Shown: positions 43,746 to 53,973, counted from the first letter of the stretch. The stretch is 64,000 bases of DNA from Paraburkholderia sp. PGU19 (GCF_013426915.1 NZ_AP023180.1:248001-312000); one strand, 5' to 3'. Made by a program: numbers and translations. Notes: generated from the sequence alone by a model not told the origin.

Positions 43746-45074
43746 TCAGTTTCCGCTTGTGAGTTGAACGCCCTGCGTTTCCCGAAGCGTGAACACGAGA
43801 AGCGCGGCGGTGACATACGCAATGGACGCGATGCAGTAGGTCATCGTGAAACCGATCAGCGGAATCAGCGCGGGCACGAGCTTGATGCCGGCGATTGCGC
43901 CGACGCGTCCAAAGTTGAAGCAAAATCCTGCGGCCGTCGAACGGATACTGGTGGGGAAGAGTTCCGCGTACCACGCACCGAAGCCGCTGAAATAACCGGT
44001 AAAGAATCCGAGCAACGCCGACAGCACGCCGATGATGGCGATGTTCTGCACGTTGAATTCGAGCCTGCCATTGGTCAGCGGAATCATCGTCGCGCCATAG
44101 GCGAACATGGGTACGGCTATCGCGATGCCGATAAAGAAGCCCGCAAATGCCGCGCGCCGTCCGAAGCGCTCCGCCAGCGAGCCGTACGCGAGATAGCCAA
44201 GCGTCGCGCCGATGCCCGTCCACACCAGAAAGACAGGCGCCTGATCGATGCGCACATGCAGGATGCTCTGCAGGTAGGTCGGGGTGAACGTGGTGATGAT
44301 CCAGTACCCGTACATGCCGAGAATCGAAATCGCGAGCGCGAGCAGCGTCGTGCGCCGGTACTCAGGCCGGAAGATCTGCAACAGGTTCGCTTTGCTGGCG
44401 TTGGCCTTCAGGAACTCGCGATTCGCGAGCCACACCGGCGATTCCTTCACGAAGAAAAGAATGAAGATGGCGATGCCGTAAGCAGGCACAGCGGACAGCA
44501 TGAAGAGCTTGCGCCACGAATCGGGGTTCGACGCATCGAGCAGGGTCCAGGCGAAGATCGCGGCCAGCAGGCTGCCGCCGGACCAGCCCGTCTGCATCAC
44601 GGCGATCGCTTTCGCGCGGCCCGACGGCGGCCAGATTTCGCTGACGAGGGCAACAGCCGCGGACCACAACCCGCCTACGCCGATGCCCACCGCGAACCGA
44701 TATACGTTGAGTTCGACGATGCTGTGGGCGAAGCCGCACAGCAGCGTGCCCGTGGCGTAAGTGAGAACAGAAATGAGCAACGTGCGCTTGCGACCGATCT
44801 TGTCGGAGATGTTGCCGAGGAAGAAGCCACCGATACCCGTCGCGAGCAGGAACCACGCGACGGTCGACACCACGTCGGCCAGCGACGCCGAAAACGTATG
44901 CGAGACGGCGAGAATGACGAACCCGAACACGGTTGCGTCGAGTGCATCGAACAACCACGCGCCCCACGATCCACCGAGCGTCACGTAACGTGCGAGGCGC
45001 GGCATCTGATCGGAAGAGGCTGCGTGAGCCGTCCTTGTCTCCATTGCTCCAGTACTGTTCATTTTGTAGTCCAT
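43746..45074 (-). CDS. MFS transporter, likely organic-acid:H+ symporter
   Basis: 442 residues if started at ATG 45074; ATGs at 45062 and 45044 are alternatives and none has a clear ribosome binding site. Twelve helices, with the MFS loop motif GNISDKIGRKRTLL after helix 2 (residues about 80-95) and SLAERFGRRAAF in the second half. It belongs to the sugar/aromatic-acid:H+ symporter groups. It ends 28 bases before the maleate isomerase start, so it is likely to import maleate or a related acid for that enzyme. Confidence 0.88.
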   Translation of the reverse strand: MDYKMNSTGAMETRTAHAASSDQMPRLARYVTLGGSWGAWLFDALDATVFGFVILAVSHTFSASLADVVSTVAWFLLATGIGGFFLGNISDKIGRKRTLLISVLTYATGTLLCGFAHSIVELNVYRFAVGIGVGGLWSAAVALVSEIWPPSGRAKAIAVMQTGWSGGSLLAAIFAWTLLDASNPDSWRKLFMLSAVPAYGIAIFILFFVKESPVWLANREFLKANASKANLLQIFRPEYRRTTLLALAISILGMYGYWIITTFTPTYLQSILHVRIDQAPVFLVWTGIGATLGYLAYGSLAERFGRRAAFAGFFIGIAIAVPMFAYGATMIPLTNGRLEFNVQNIAIIGVLSALLGFFTGYFSGFGAWYAELFPTSIRSTAAGFCFNFGRVGAIAGIKLVPALIPLIGFTMTYCIASIAYVTAALLVFTLRETQGVQLTSGN

Positions 45075-45349
45075 TGACGGCCGGGCGGCCGTGTTGATCC
45101 AGATGCGCGCACGCGGGTCGATGCAGCCGACGTTTCTCGAATACCCGGTGTGGGTGGCGTGTTTGCCAGAGGCGCCAGCACATGGCGGGGCGCCTGATCG
45201 CGAGCTGCGCCAAACGGTGGCGGCGCCACGCATACGCGGCGAGTGAGTTGATGCTAAGGAGATGGCTGCGCGCTGTACACCAGTGAATGGCTATCCTGCC
45301 ATCGCGAACCGTTATGGCCGCATCGGCAGGTCAGCTGAGCTCGACTGCT

Positions 45350-46234
45350 TCAGTTGCTCGCGCGAAGATGCTCGAAAAAGAGCCGCGCAACGGGTGATAG
45401 CGCGTCGGCGCGGCGCACGCATACGACCAGTTCGCGCTTCGCCCATGGCTCGTCGAGCTTCAGTGTGCGCGTGCCGGGCAACCGGTACAGGTCCGCGTTG
45501 CCCGCAGGCAGGATGCCGACACCCATGCCTACCTGCACCATCTTGCACAGCGCGTCATACGACGACACTTCGACCTTCGCCCGCAGCGTCTTTCCCACCC
45601 GGTTCGCCTCCGTGAGCATCTGGAAGCGCAGATGTGTGCCCGCGCGAAGCACCACATGCTCATGGTCGAGCGTTTCCGCGAATGTGACATGCCGGCGGTT
45701 CGCCAGCGGATGACGGGACGGGACGAGCACCTTTAATTCGTCGGTGCGAAACGGATGGACCTCGATATCGGCGCTATACGGCAGCCGTGTAAAGACGCCG
45801 ATCTCCGCGACGTTTTCCGAAATGCCCTCGGTAATCGCGAGACTGTCTCGCTCGATCAGCGAGATATTGATGTCCGGATAGCGCTCGCTGAACGACTTGA
45901 CGATGGGCGGCATGAAGGTCGAAATCGCCGAGATGTTGACGAGCACGCGCACCGATCCACGCAGACCGTCGGAATACGCCTTCATTTGCAGGACGATATT
46001 GCGCATGTCGTCCAGCACATCGCGTGCGAGTATCGACAGTCTGACGCCCGCCGCAGTCGGCGTGATGCCTTTGTTCGTGCGCGTGAGCAGCGGCGTGCCA
46101 AACAGCTCTTCGAGTTCTCTGAGGCGCTTGCTCACGGCGGGTGCGGCGATGTGCTCGAGCTCGGCCGCACTGGCGATCGTGCCTTCTTCCACTACGCGCA
46201 CGAACAGCTTCAGAGAAACGGGATCAAGCTTCAA
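45350..46234 (-). CDS. LysR-family transcriptional regulator
   Basis: 294 residues from a TTG start with GAGGAG seven bases upstream; no in-frame ATG near. HTH at about residues 18-38 (ASAAELEHIAAPAVSKRLREL), linker LLTRTNKGITPTAAGV, and effector domain to the end. It lies upstream of the MFS-maleate isomerase pair (about 275 bases between) and directly downstream of the hydroxyacid dehydrogenase, all on the same strand, and is the probable regulator of this group. Confidence 0.9.
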   Translation of the reverse strand: MKLDPVSLKLFVRVVEEGTIASAAELEHIAAPAVSKRLRELEELFGTPLLTRTNKGITPTAAGVRLSILARDVLDDMRNIVLQMKAYSDGLRGSVRVLVNISAISTFMPPIVKSFSERYPDINISLIERDSLAITEGISENVAEIGVFTRLPYSADIEVHPFRTDELKVLVPSRHPLANRRHVTFAETLDHEHVVLRAGTHLRFQMLTEANRVGKTLRAKVEVSSYDALCKMVQVGMGVGILPAGNADLYRLPGTRTLKLDEPWAKRELVVCVRRADALSPVARLFFEHLRASN

Positions 46235-46276
46235 GGCGCGCTCCTCTACTGAGCGCGCACAAGCGTTTGCCGCACG

Positions 46277-47239
46277 TCATGCATGAGGCTGTCGCGTCTG
46301 ATCGAGCCATTCGACGATATTGCGCACCGTATCGCCGTAGAACGTCTGATACAACTCCTGCGTCACATACCCGATATGCGGCGTCGCAAGTACGTTTGTC
46401 AGCGAGCGAAACGGGTCCGTCAGCGGGAGCGGCTCGGTGTCGTATACGTCGATGGCGGCGCCCGCGATCTGTCCGCTCTGTAGCGCAGCGAACAACGCCG
46501 CCGTATCGACGATCGGACCGCGCGACGTATTGACGATGCGGCTCGTGCGCTTCATCCTGGCTAGCTCTTCAGCACCGACCAGACCTCGCGTTCGGTCGCT
46601 CAGGCGGACATGGATGGAGAGGAAGTCGGAGGTTGAGAACAGGGTATCCCTGTCGACCCGTTGCACGCCTTTCGATTCCGCGCGTTCGGCCGTCAGGTTC
46701 TGGCTCCAGGCAATCACGTTCATCCTGAACGCGCGGCCGATTACGCCGACGGCCGAACCAATATGCCCCAGCCCGAGCAGGCCGAGCGTCTTGCCCGCCA
46801 GTTCCGTGCCGAGCATCTGTTGCCAGCCGCCTTCGCGCAACGACTGGCTTTCCGCCGGGATATGGCGTGCCATCGCGAGAATCATCGCCCATGTGAACTC
46901 GATGGTCGGCGTGGACGAGTAACCCGTGTGGACGACCTTGACGCCGCGCTCTGTCGCTGCGTCCGTGTCGATCGAAGCGTTGCCCGATCCCGTCGATGCG
47001 ATCAGCTTGAGGTTCGGCAGACGTTCAATGATTTCACGCGTAAGCGGCGTGCGCTCGCGCATCGCGCACACGACGTCGAAGGGCTTCAACCGTTCGATCA
47101 CTTGTGCCGGGTCCGCCACATGATCGTTGAAGACGGTGATTTCCGCGCGATTGTCTAGCGGTGACCAGTCCGCCACTTTGAGCGCGACGTTCTGGTAGTC
47201 GTCGAGGACAGCAACTTTGATGAGGGGCGAGTTGGTCAT
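46277..47239 (-). CDS. D-2-hydroxyacid dehydrogenase family protein
   Basis: 320 residues from ATG 47239 (MTNSPLIKVAVLDDYQNVA, the usual start; the longer frame is artefactual). NAD(P)-binding Rossmann motif LGLLGLGHIGSAVG near residue 152, the arginine in NTSRGPIVDTAAL near 238 and the catalytic His in TPHIGYVTQ near 290. The VLDDYQNVA start is common to a subgroup of uncharacterised oxidoreductases of this family. It may reduce a 2-keto acid from the maleate or a related pathway; the LysR gene follows 43 bases downstream. Confidence 0.9.
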   Translation of the reverse strand: MTNSPLIKVAVLDDYQNVALKVADWSPLDNRAEITVFNDHVADPAQVIERLKPFDVVCAMRERTPLTREIIERLPNLKLIASTGSGNASIDTDAATERGVKVVHTGYSSTPTIEFTWAMILAMARHIPAESQSLREGGWQQMLGTELAGKTLGLLGLGHIGSAVGVIGRAFRMNVIAWSQNLTAERAESKGVQRVDRDTLFSTSDFLSIHVRLSDRTRGLVGAEELARMKRTSRIVNTSRGPIVDTAALFAALQSGQIAGAAIDVYDTEPLPLTDPFRSLTNVLATPHIGYVTQELYQTFYGDTVRNIVEWLDQTRQPHA

Positions 47240-47345
47240 GATGAGCTTCCATATTTGATTGCCGTCATGTGCATCGCGCAACAATGGCACGGGGCAGTGT
47301 GACATAACCCTGTAGCCGTTGCTTGTGCGCTGCCATGTCGGCGCG

Positions 47346-48815
47346 TCAATCGCGCTCAATCGCGATGGCTTGTCGCGCGCCGTGCTGCAGCAGCCTGACA
47401 GCGTCCACTAGCCGTCGCCGGAAAACCTCCCGGTTCGCCAGTTCGGGTGGGAACACCTCCTTGATCGCCAGCATCGTGTCGACGAGTTGCTCGGGATCGG
47501 TAGGGACACTCGCCGTGAGGCGTGCGGCCATCGGATCGCTGATGTCATAACGCGTGCCGTCGTCGGCGTGTCCGCGCAGGAACACGAGCCATGCCGCGAC
47601 GGCCAGTGTGAGTCGTTCGATCGATTGCCCTGCGTTCAAACGCGCCTCGATCGTTGCGAGCAGCCGCGGCGGAATCTTCTGGCTGCCGTCCATTGCAATC
47701 TGCGCGGTGCGATGCTTGAGCGCCGCATTCGCATAACGCGCGAGCAGCGCGTCACGATAGGCGAGCACGTCGAATGAAGGCGGCACGTCGAGCGTCGGTG
47801 CGATTTCGTGCGTCATCATCGCGTGGATCAGTGCTCTCAGCGGCGGATGGGCGATCGCTTCGTCGATCGTCGTGAAGCCCGCGAGCATCGACAGATACGC
47901 GAGCGTCGAATGCGTGCCGTTGAGCATGCGCAGTTTGGCGAGTTCGAACGGCATCACGTCATCGACGAGTTGTGCGCCGGCTCGTTCCCACGCGGGACGT
48001 CCCGCCGGAAAGCAATCTTCGATCACCCATTGGCGAAACGGCTCGCACGGCACGGGAACGGCGTCGCGGGTATTCAACGCGTTCAGCGCCGCTTCGCGGT
48101 CAGCGTCGGTGGTGGAGGGCACGATGCGGTCCACCATCGTCGACGGAAACGCGACATGCGCGTCGATCCAGTCGGCGAGGTCGCGCCCGATCACGCGTGC
48201 AAACGACACGACCGCCTGCTTCAAGGCCGCTCCGTTGTGCGAGAGGTTGTCGCACGACAGCACAGTGAAGGGCGGCGTGCCGGCATCGCGTCTTTGTCTG
48301 AGGGCGGCGGCGAGGATGCCTGGTACAGTGGACGGCTCGTCCGGATGCGCCAGATCGTGCGCGATCCCCGCGTGTTTCAGGTCCACGTCGCCCGTTCGCG
48401 TATCGCGGCAGTAGCCCTTCTCGGTGACCGTCAGCGAGACGATGCACACGTTTTCATCGGCTAGCAACTCGAAAAGACGCGCACGGTCGTGCGGCATCGC
48501 GAGCACTTCCTTGAGCGCGCGAATCACCGTGACGCACACGCCCTCGGGCCCGCGTTCGACCACGCTATACAAACCGTCCTGCGCCATCAAGGCATCGCGT
48601 TTGCCCACGTCGCCTTGCAACGTCACGCCGCAGATGCCCCAGTCGCCACCCGCCGCGAGCATCGCTTCTTCCGTATAGACGGCCTCGTGCGCGCGATGAA
48701 AATTACCGATCCCCAGATGAACGATGCCGATACGTGGATCGCGCCACGCCGGCCCCAGTACGTGGTCGTTCAATGAATTGAGTGCAGCGCGGCAAAGCGT
48801 TGGGTTGGCGGTCAT
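47346..48815 (-). CDS. uxuB: Fructuronate reductase / D-mannonate oxidoreductase (mannitol dehydrogenase family)
   Basis: 489 residues, standard for polyol-type long-chain dehydrogenases. The N-terminal Rossmann region begins HLGIGNFHRAHEAVYTEEA (FHRA is typical), and the catalytic motif reads KLRMLNGTHS, with the Lys, Asn and His used by the family. The enzyme interconverts D-fructuronate and D-mannonate with NADH in the cytoplasm. It is divergent from the manD-type gene, with a 14-base motif in the gap that also occurs before the GntR gene. Family members also oxidise mannitol, arabinitol or tagaturonate; the neighbourhood favours fructuronate. Confidence 0.9.
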   Translation of the reverse strand: MTANPTLCRAALNSLNDHVLGPAWRDPRIGIVHLGIGNFHRAHEAVYTEEAMLAAGGDWGICGVTLQGDVGKRDALMAQDGLYSVVERGPEGVCVTVIRALKEVLAMPHDRARLFELLADENVCIVSLTVTEKGYCRDTRTGDVDLKHAGIAHDLAHPDEPSTVPGILAAALRQRRDAGTPPFTVLSCDNLSHNGAALKQAVVSFARVIGRDLADWIDAHVAFPSTMVDRIVPSTTDADREAALNALNTRDAVPVPCEPFRQWVIEDCFPAGRPAWERAGAQLVDDVMPFELAKLRMLNGTHSTLAYLSMLAGFTTIDEAIAHPPLRALIHAMMTHEIAPTLDVPPSFDVLAYRDALLARYANAALKHRTAQIAMDGSQKIPPRLLATIEARLNAGQSIERLTLAVAAWLVFLRGHADDGTRYDISDPMAARLTASVPTDPEQLVDTMLAIKEVFPPELANREVFRRRLVDAVRLLQHGARQAIAIERD

Positions 48816-48861
48816 GTTCAGGTCCGAAGCGCGGGAAAACCCGTTGTTGACGATTGAATAT

Positions 48862-48875
48862 ACTTGTATGGTAGC
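48862..48875. promoter_or_regulatory. Candidate GntR operator between uxuB and manD
   Basis: ACTTGTATGGTAGC matches 12 of 14 positions with ACTAGTATGGTAGT before the GntR gene. It lies in the divergent promoter gap, 36 bases from the manD start and 47 bases from the uxuB start. Confidence 0.65.
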
Positions 48876-48910
48876 ATCAGTTCCATCGAATGCGACTCAA
48901 GGAAATCCCC

Positions 48911-50119
48911 ATGAAAATCGTCCGCGCCGACGTGATCGTCACGTGTCCCGGCCGCAACTTCGTCACGCTCAAGGTCGTGACGGACGAGGGCGTGCATGGC
49001 ATCGGCGATGCCACGTTGAACGGCCGCGAACTCGCGGTGGCGTCGTATCTGAAGGACCATGTGTGCCCGTTGCTGATCGGGCGCGATCCGGGGCGCATCG
49101 AGGATATCTGGCAATTTCTCTACAAGGGTGCGTACTGGCGCCGCGGCCCGGTAACGATGACCGCGATCGCCGCTGTCGATATGGCGCTGTGGGACATTCT
49201 CGGCAAGGTGGCGAATCTGCCGCTGTACCGCTTGCTGGGCGGCGCGTCGCGTGAAGGCGTGATGGTCTACGGCCACGCGACGGGACGCGACATTCCCGAA
49301 GCGCTCGACCGTTACGAAGAACACATCGAAGCCGGCTACAAGGCGATCCGCATTCAGTGCGGCGTGCCGAACATGCGCTCGGTCTATGGTGTGTCGAAGG
49401 GTTCTGGCATGTACGAGCCGGCGACCAAAGGTGTCGTCGAGGAGCAAAGCTGGTCGACGGAAAAGTATCTCGACTTCGTACCGAAGCTCTTCGAAGCCGT
49501 GCGCGACAAGTTTGGCTTCGATACCCACCTGCTGCACGACGTGCATCACCGGCTCACGCCGATCGAAGCAGCGCGCCTGGGTAAATCAGTCGAGCCGTAT
49601 CGGCTGTTCTGGATGGAAGACCCGACGCCCGCCGAAAACCAGGCGGGCTTCCGCCTGATCCGCGAGCACACGGTCACGCCGATCGCGGTCGGTGAAGTGT
49701 TCAACAGCATCTGGGACTGCAAGCAGTTGATTGAAGAGCAGTTGATCGACTATATCCGCGCGACCTTGACGCACGCGGGCGGCATCACGCACCTGAAGCG
49801 TATCGCCGATTTCGCTTCGCTCTATCAGGTGCGTACGGGCTGTCACGGGCCATCGGATCTGTCGCCCGTCTGCATGGGCGCGGCACTGCATTTCGACCTG
49901 TGGGTGCCGAACTTCGGCGTGCAGGAGTACATGGGCTTTCCGAAGGAAGCACTCGACGTGTTCCCGCATGCATGGAGCTTCGATCACGGCATGATGCATC
50001 CGGGCGAAGCGCCGGGACATGGCGTCGATATTGATGAGGAAGCGGCCGCGCGCTATCCGTACGACCCGGCGTATCTGCCCGTCGCGCGGCTCGAAGACGG
50101 CACGCTGTGGAACTGGTAA
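48911..50119 (+). CDS. manD: D-mannonate dehydratase-family enolase (ManD/RspA)
   Basis: 402 residues, the exact family length, so canonical numbering applies. R147, Y159, D210, H212, E236 and E262 (metal ligands and catalytic residues) are all present ([25 protein letters not shown]), as is H312. Residue 314 is Pro (CHGPSDLS). In published comparisons Ala at this position marked efficient D-mannonate dehydratases and Pro marked low-efficiency members linked to L-gulonate or L-idonate catabolism. It should dehydrate D-mannonate to 2-keto-3-deoxygluconate in the cytoplasm. It heads a plus-strand operon with MFS, 5-dehydrogenase and second MFS genes. Confidence 0.92.
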   Translation: MKIVRADVIVTCPGRNFVTLKVVTDEGVHGIGDATLNGRELAVASYLKDHVCPLLIGRDPGRIEDIWQFLYKGAYWRRGPVTMTAIAAVDMALWDILGKVANLPLYRLLGGASREGVMVYGHATGRDIPEALDRYEEHIEAGYKAIRIQCGVPNMRSVYGVSKGSGMYEPATKGVVEEQSWSTEKYLDFVPKLFEAVRDKFGFDTHLLHDVHHRLTPIEAARLGKSVEPYRLFWMEDPTPAENQAGFRLIREHTVTPIAVGEVFNSIWDCKQLIEEQLIDYIRATLTHAGGITHLKRIADFASLYQVRTGCHGPSDLSPVCMGAALHFDLWVPNFGVQEYMGFPKEALDVFPHAWSFDHGMMHPGEAPGHGVDIDEEAAARYPYDPAYLPVARLEDGTLWNW

Positions 50120-50157
50120 GTCCCTTCGACAGATAGAACGACAGCCAGGAGACAGGC

Positions 50158-51528
50158 ATGGCAGACAAGAAAACCAGTGCGATGCTGCGGCGCGTGGCCG
50201 CTGCATCGACGATCGGCACAGCCGCCGAGTACTACGATTTCTTCGTGTACGGCACGGCTGCCGTGCTCGTGTTCGGTGCGAAGTTCTTCCCGTCGAGCGA
50301 TCCGCTGATCGGCACGCTCGCGGCATTCGCGACCTACGCCGTGGGGTTCGTGGCACGGCCGCTCGGCGGCATCGTGTTCGGGCATTTCGGCGATCGCATC
50401 GGACGCAAGAAGGCGTTGATCGTCACGATCCTGATCGTCGGACTGGGGACGTTCGCGATCGGCCTGCTGCCGGACTATTCGCAGATCGGCGTCTGGGCGC
50501 CTGCCTCGCTGATTCTGATTCGCGTGCTGCAAGGCTTTGGTGTGGGTGGCGAGCAGGCGGGCGCGGTGTTGCTGACAGCGGAGTACGCACCACCGCGCGA
50601 GCGCGGCTTTTTCGCGAGTCTCGTGCAGCTCGGCGCACCCGCGGGCTTTCTGATTCCGTCGGGTCTCTTCGCGTTGCTGACCGCCACACTCACGCATGAG
50701 CAACTGATGGACTGGGGCTGGCGTCTGCCGTTTCTGGGCAGCATCGTGCTGGTCGTGGTTGGCCTGTATATCCGGCTGCGTACGGAAGAGTCGCCGATCT
50801 TCGCCAGCATCCGCGAGACCAAGGCCGTCGAGTCGCGGCCGGTGGTCGAGGTCGTGAAGCAGTTCGGGCCGACTATCGTGAAAGGCGTCGGCGCGAAGCT
50901 GATCGAGGCGTGCACCTTCGCGATGTACACGATGATCGTGCTCGCCTACGGACGTGCGCACGACATCAGCCAGAGCCTGCTACTGCAGACCATCATCGTC
51001 GCCGTCGTGCTCGAGCTACTCGCGATTCCGCTGGCGGGCGCGCTGTCGGACCGGATCGGCCGGCGCACGACGTTCATCGCGGGGGCCGTGCTGCAGGTGC
51101 TGCTCGTCGTGCCGCTGTTCCATGCCGTCGATAGCGGCAACCGCCTCGCGATCCAGGCGGCGATGATTCTCGCGATCTCGGTCGGTCACAGCCTGTGCTA
51201 TGCGCCTCAGGCGTCGCTTTTCCCCGAACTCTTTCCAGCGCGCGTGCGATGCAGCGGCATTGCGCTCATCTGGCAGATCGGATCGCTGATCGGCAGCGGC
51301 GTGCTGGGACTCGTCGCGGTCAAACTGATTCAGGCGACGCACGGAAATTCGATCGGGCTCGTCATCTATGTGGCGTTGCTCGGGATCGTCTCGGCCGTCT
51401 GCATTTTCCTGCTACCCGAAACCGCTCCCGCGCGACGCGGCGGGGATCTCCACGACTGGGGCGCGCCGCAACGCGAGCCAGCCTCGCACGAAGCACACGC
51501 ATCGGCCGCTTTCGCTGCGCGCCAATAG
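50158..51528 (+). CDS. MFS transporter, metabolite:H+ symporter (MHS) family
   Basis: 456 residues, twelve helices. Typical MHS features are ASTIGTAAEYYDFFVYGTAA at the N-terminus, GHFGDRIGRKKALI after helix 2 and LQGFGVGGEQAGAVLLTAEYAP in the middle. Relatives such as ShiA and ProP import organic acids with protons. The gene starts 39 bases after manD behind AGGAGA, so it is in the same operon, and is probably a gulonate, idonate or hexuronate importer. Confidence 0.9.
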   Translation: MADKKTSAMLRRVAAASTIGTAAEYYDFFVYGTAAVLVFGAKFFPSSDPLIGTLAAFATYAVGFVARPLGGIVFGHFGDRIGRKKALIVTILIVGLGTFAIGLLPDYSQIGVWAPASLILIRVLQGFGVGGEQAGAVLLTAEYAPPRERGFFASLVQLGAPAGFLIPSGLFALLTATLTHEQLMDWGWRLPFLGSIVLVVVGLYIRLRTEESPIFASIRETKAVESRPVVEVVKQFGPTIVKGVGAKLIEACTFAMYTMIVLAYGRAHDISQSLLLQTIIVAVVLELLAIPLAGALSDRIGRRTTFIAGAVLQVLLVVPLFHAVDSGNRLAIQAAMILAISVGHSLCYAPQASLFPELFPARVRCSGIALIWQIGSLIGSGVLGLVAVKLIQATHGNSIGLVIYVALLGIVSAVCIFLLPETAPARRGGDLHDWGAPQREPASHEAHASAAFAARQ

Positions 51529-51579
51529 CACGCCAACAAGCACGCCGATACGGCAGCACCTCGATACAGGATCACGACC

Positions 51580-52617
51580 ATGTTTGCAGCCGTTCTCCAC
51601 GAACCGAAGAAACTCCTCATCGATGAACTCGATGCCCCCCAACCGCAAGCCGGTCAGGTCCAGGTTCGCGTGCGCGCCGGCGGCATCTGCGGCTCCGATC
51701 TCTCGTACTACTTCAAGGGCAAGAGCGGCGACTTCGCGGTGCGCGAGCCGTTCGTGCTGGGTCATGAAGTCGCGGGTGAAGTCGCGGCGCTCGGCGAGGG
51801 CGTCACCGGCCTTGCAGTCGGGCAGCGCGTCGCCGTGAATCCGGGGCTCAACTGCGGCGTCTGCCGATACTGCGTCAAAGGCATGCCGAATCATTGCCTG
51901 AACATGCGCTTCATGGGCAGCGCGTCGACGTTTCCGCACATGCAGGGCATGTTCCGCCAGTTCATCGCGGTGAGCGCGCATCAGTGCGTGCCCGTGCCGG
52001 ATGGACTCGACTTTGCGCAGGCGTCGATGGCCGAGCCGCTCGCGGTGGCGCTGCATGCGCTGCGCCTGGCCGGCTCGCTGGTTGGGGCGAAGGTGCTGCT
52101 GGTAGGTTGTGGACCGATCGGTTGCATTCTGCTCGCGGTGGCGAAGCGCGCGGGCGCGCACCGCATCGTTGCACTCGATCTCGCGGAGAAAGCGTTGCAG
52201 ATGGTGGCGACACTCGGCGCCGACGAAACCGTGCTCGCCAACGATCAGGCCCGCATCGATCAGTGGGCGCAGCAGCGCGGCACCTTCGATGTGGTACTGG
52301 AAGCGTCGGGTAGCACGGCGGGCCTCGACACGGCACTACGCGCCGCGCGCGCGGGCGGCACGGTCATCCAGGTCGGCAATCTGCCGGCGGGACAGTCACC
52401 CGTGGCAGCGAATCTGGTGATGTCGAAGGAGCTTCGCTATCAGGGCTCGTTCCGCTTCACCGATGAATACGCCGTCGCCGCCGAAGAACTCGGCGCGCAC
52501 AAGATCGATCTGCGCCCGCTGATGACGCACACGTTCTCGCTCGAAGAAGCGAACCGTGCGTTCGAAGTCGCGCATGACCGCACGCAATCGATGAAGGTTC
52601 ATCTGAACTTCGACTAA
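51580..52617 (+). CDS. L-gulonate/L-idonate 5-dehydrogenase, zinc-dependent MDR family
   Basis: 345 residues of the medium-chain dehydrogenase family, close to IdnD and RspB. Catalytic zinc ligands C37, H62 and E63 (GGICGSDLS, LGHEVAG) are present, and the four structural Cys are C92, C95, C98 and C106. The NAD-binding motif is LLVGCGPIGC near residue 171. In RspB-type enzymes the reaction oxidises L-gulonate at C5 to D-fructuronate. The position beside manD and uxuB supports that assignment; L-idonate is an alternative. It follows the MHS gene by 51 bases. Confidence 0.87.
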   Translation: MFAAVLHEPKKLLIDELDAPQPQAGQVQVRVRAGGICGSDLSYYFKGKSGDFAVREPFVLGHEVAGEVAALGEGVTGLAVGQRVAVNPGLNCGVCRYCVKGMPNHCLNMRFMGSASTFPHMQGMFRQFIAVSAHQCVPVPDGLDFAQASMAEPLAVALHALRLAGSLVGAKVLLVGCGPIGCILLAVAKRAGAHRIVALDLAEKALQMVATLGADETVLANDQARIDQWAQQRGTFDVVLEASGSTAGLDTALRAARAGGTVIQVGNLPAGQSPVAANLVMSKELRYQGSFRFTDEYAVAAEELGAHKIDLRPLMTHTFSLEEANRAFEVAHDRTQSMKVHLNFD

Positions 52618-52674
52618 CTTTTCCACATGAACCGCCCGGGCAGACAAAGAGGCGGAGCACTGGAGACACACACC

Positions 52675-53973
52675 ATGATCAAGAGCCAGCGATGGTTCGT
52701 CGTCGGCCTGCTGTTTCTTGCGGGCGTCATCAATTGCCTCGACCGCGCAGCGCTTTCGATTGCCGCGCCGCTGATCCAGAAAGACCTGAACTTTTCGCAT
52801 GCGCAGATGGGCATCGTGTTCAGCAGTTTCTTCATCGGCTATGCGCTGTTCAACTTCATCGGCGGCGTGGCCTCCGACAAATTCGGCGCGAAGAAAGTGT
52901 TTGGCGGCGCAATGGGCATCTGGTCGATCTTCTGCGGCGCAACGGCCCTCGCGAGCGGCCTCTTTTCGCTGATCGTGCTGCGCGTGCTGTTCGGCATGGG
53001 CGAAGGCCCGTTCAGTTCGTCGAATAGCAAGATGGTGAACAACTGGTTTCCGCGCCGCGAAGTGGCGAGCGCGATCGGCGTCATCAGCTCGGGTACGCCG
53101 CTCGGCGGGGCGCTTGCGGGGCCCGTGGTCGGTTATATGGCGATCCAGTTCGGCTGGCGCTGGGCGTTCGTCGCGATCATGGTGTTCGGCCTCGCGTGGC
53201 TCGTGTTCTGGTCGCTTGCCACGACCGAGCATCCGCAGCAGAACAGGCGCGTCAAGCCGGCTGAACTCGATCTGATCGTCGCGGGCCAGCAGCAGGCTTC
53301 GTCGATGGAACATGCGCCTGCGGGCAAGAAGACGGGACTCGGTTTCTACCTGAAGCAACCCATCATCCTCGCGACCGCGCTGGCGTTCTTCTCCTACAAC
53401 TACGTGCTGTTCTTCTTTCTGTCGTGGTTCCCGACCTATCTGACGGAAGCCCATCACATGTCGCTGCACGACATGAGCATCGCGACGGTGATTCCGTGGG
53501 TGCTCGGCAGCATCGGGCTGGCGGCAGGCGGCTTCATCACCGACTTCATCCTGCGCCTGACGGGCAAGCCGCTGTTGTCGCGCCGGATCGTGCTGTCGGT
53601 GTGCCTCGGCGCGGCGGCCGTATGCGTGGGCTTCGCCGGACGCGTGCAGAGCATGCAGGGCGCCGTGGCGCTGATGTCGGTTTCGATCTTCTTCCTGTAT
53701 GTCACCGGCTCGGTCTACTGGGCAGTGATCCAGGATACGGTGCGCCGCGAGAACGTGGGCGGCGTGGGCGGCTTCGTGCATCTGCTCGCCAATCTCGCGG
53801 GTGTGATCGGACCGGCCGTGACGGGCTTCATCGTACAGGCGACGCACGGCGCGTACGGCAGCGCGTTCGTGCTGGCTGGGGCGATCGCGGTGATCGGCGC
53901 GCTGTGTGCGCTGGTTTTCATCCGCGAGCCCAAGTCGCAAAAAGCCCCGGCAGAGCGTAAACTAGTATGGTAG
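52675..53973 (+). CDS. MFS transporter, ACS (hexuronate-type) family
   Basis: 432 residues from ATG 52675 behind TGGAGA; 58 bases after the dehydrogenase stop. Twelve helices. The ACS-type features are INCLDRAALSIAAPLIQKDL at the start, FNFIGGVASDKFGAKKVFGG after helix 2 and the FPRREVASAIGVISSGTPLGG stretch, as in hexuronate transporter ExuT and related galactarate or glucarate porters. It is the second importer in the operon. Its stop codon lies inside the inverted repeat that forms the GntR operator. Confidence 0.9.
   Translation: MIKSQRWFVVGLLFLAGVINCLDRAALSIAAPLIQKDLNFSHAQMGIVFSSFFIGYALFNFIGGVASDKFGAKKVFGGAMGIWSIFCGATALASGLFSLIVLRVLFGMGEGPFSSSNSKMVNNWFPRREVASAIGVISSGTPLGGALAGPVVGYMAIQFGWRWAFVAIMVFGLAWLVFWSLATTEHPQQNRRVKPAELDLIVAGQQQASSMEHAPAGKKTGLGFYLKQPIILATALAFFSYNYVLFFFLSWFPTYLTEAHHMSLHDMSIATVIPWVLGSIGLAAGGFITDFILRLTGKPLLSRRIVLSVCLGAAAVCVGFAGRVQSMQGAVALMSVSIFFLYVTGSVYWAVIQDTVRRENVGGVGGFVHLLANLAGVIGPAVTGFIVQATHGAYGSAFVLAGAIAVIGALCALVFIREPKSQKAPAERKLVW

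Noticed and set aside
52396..53940. 514-codon minus-strand frame over the ACS permease
   Set aside because: Arg/His/Glu-rich shadow with no domain; the plus-strand permease has full motifs.
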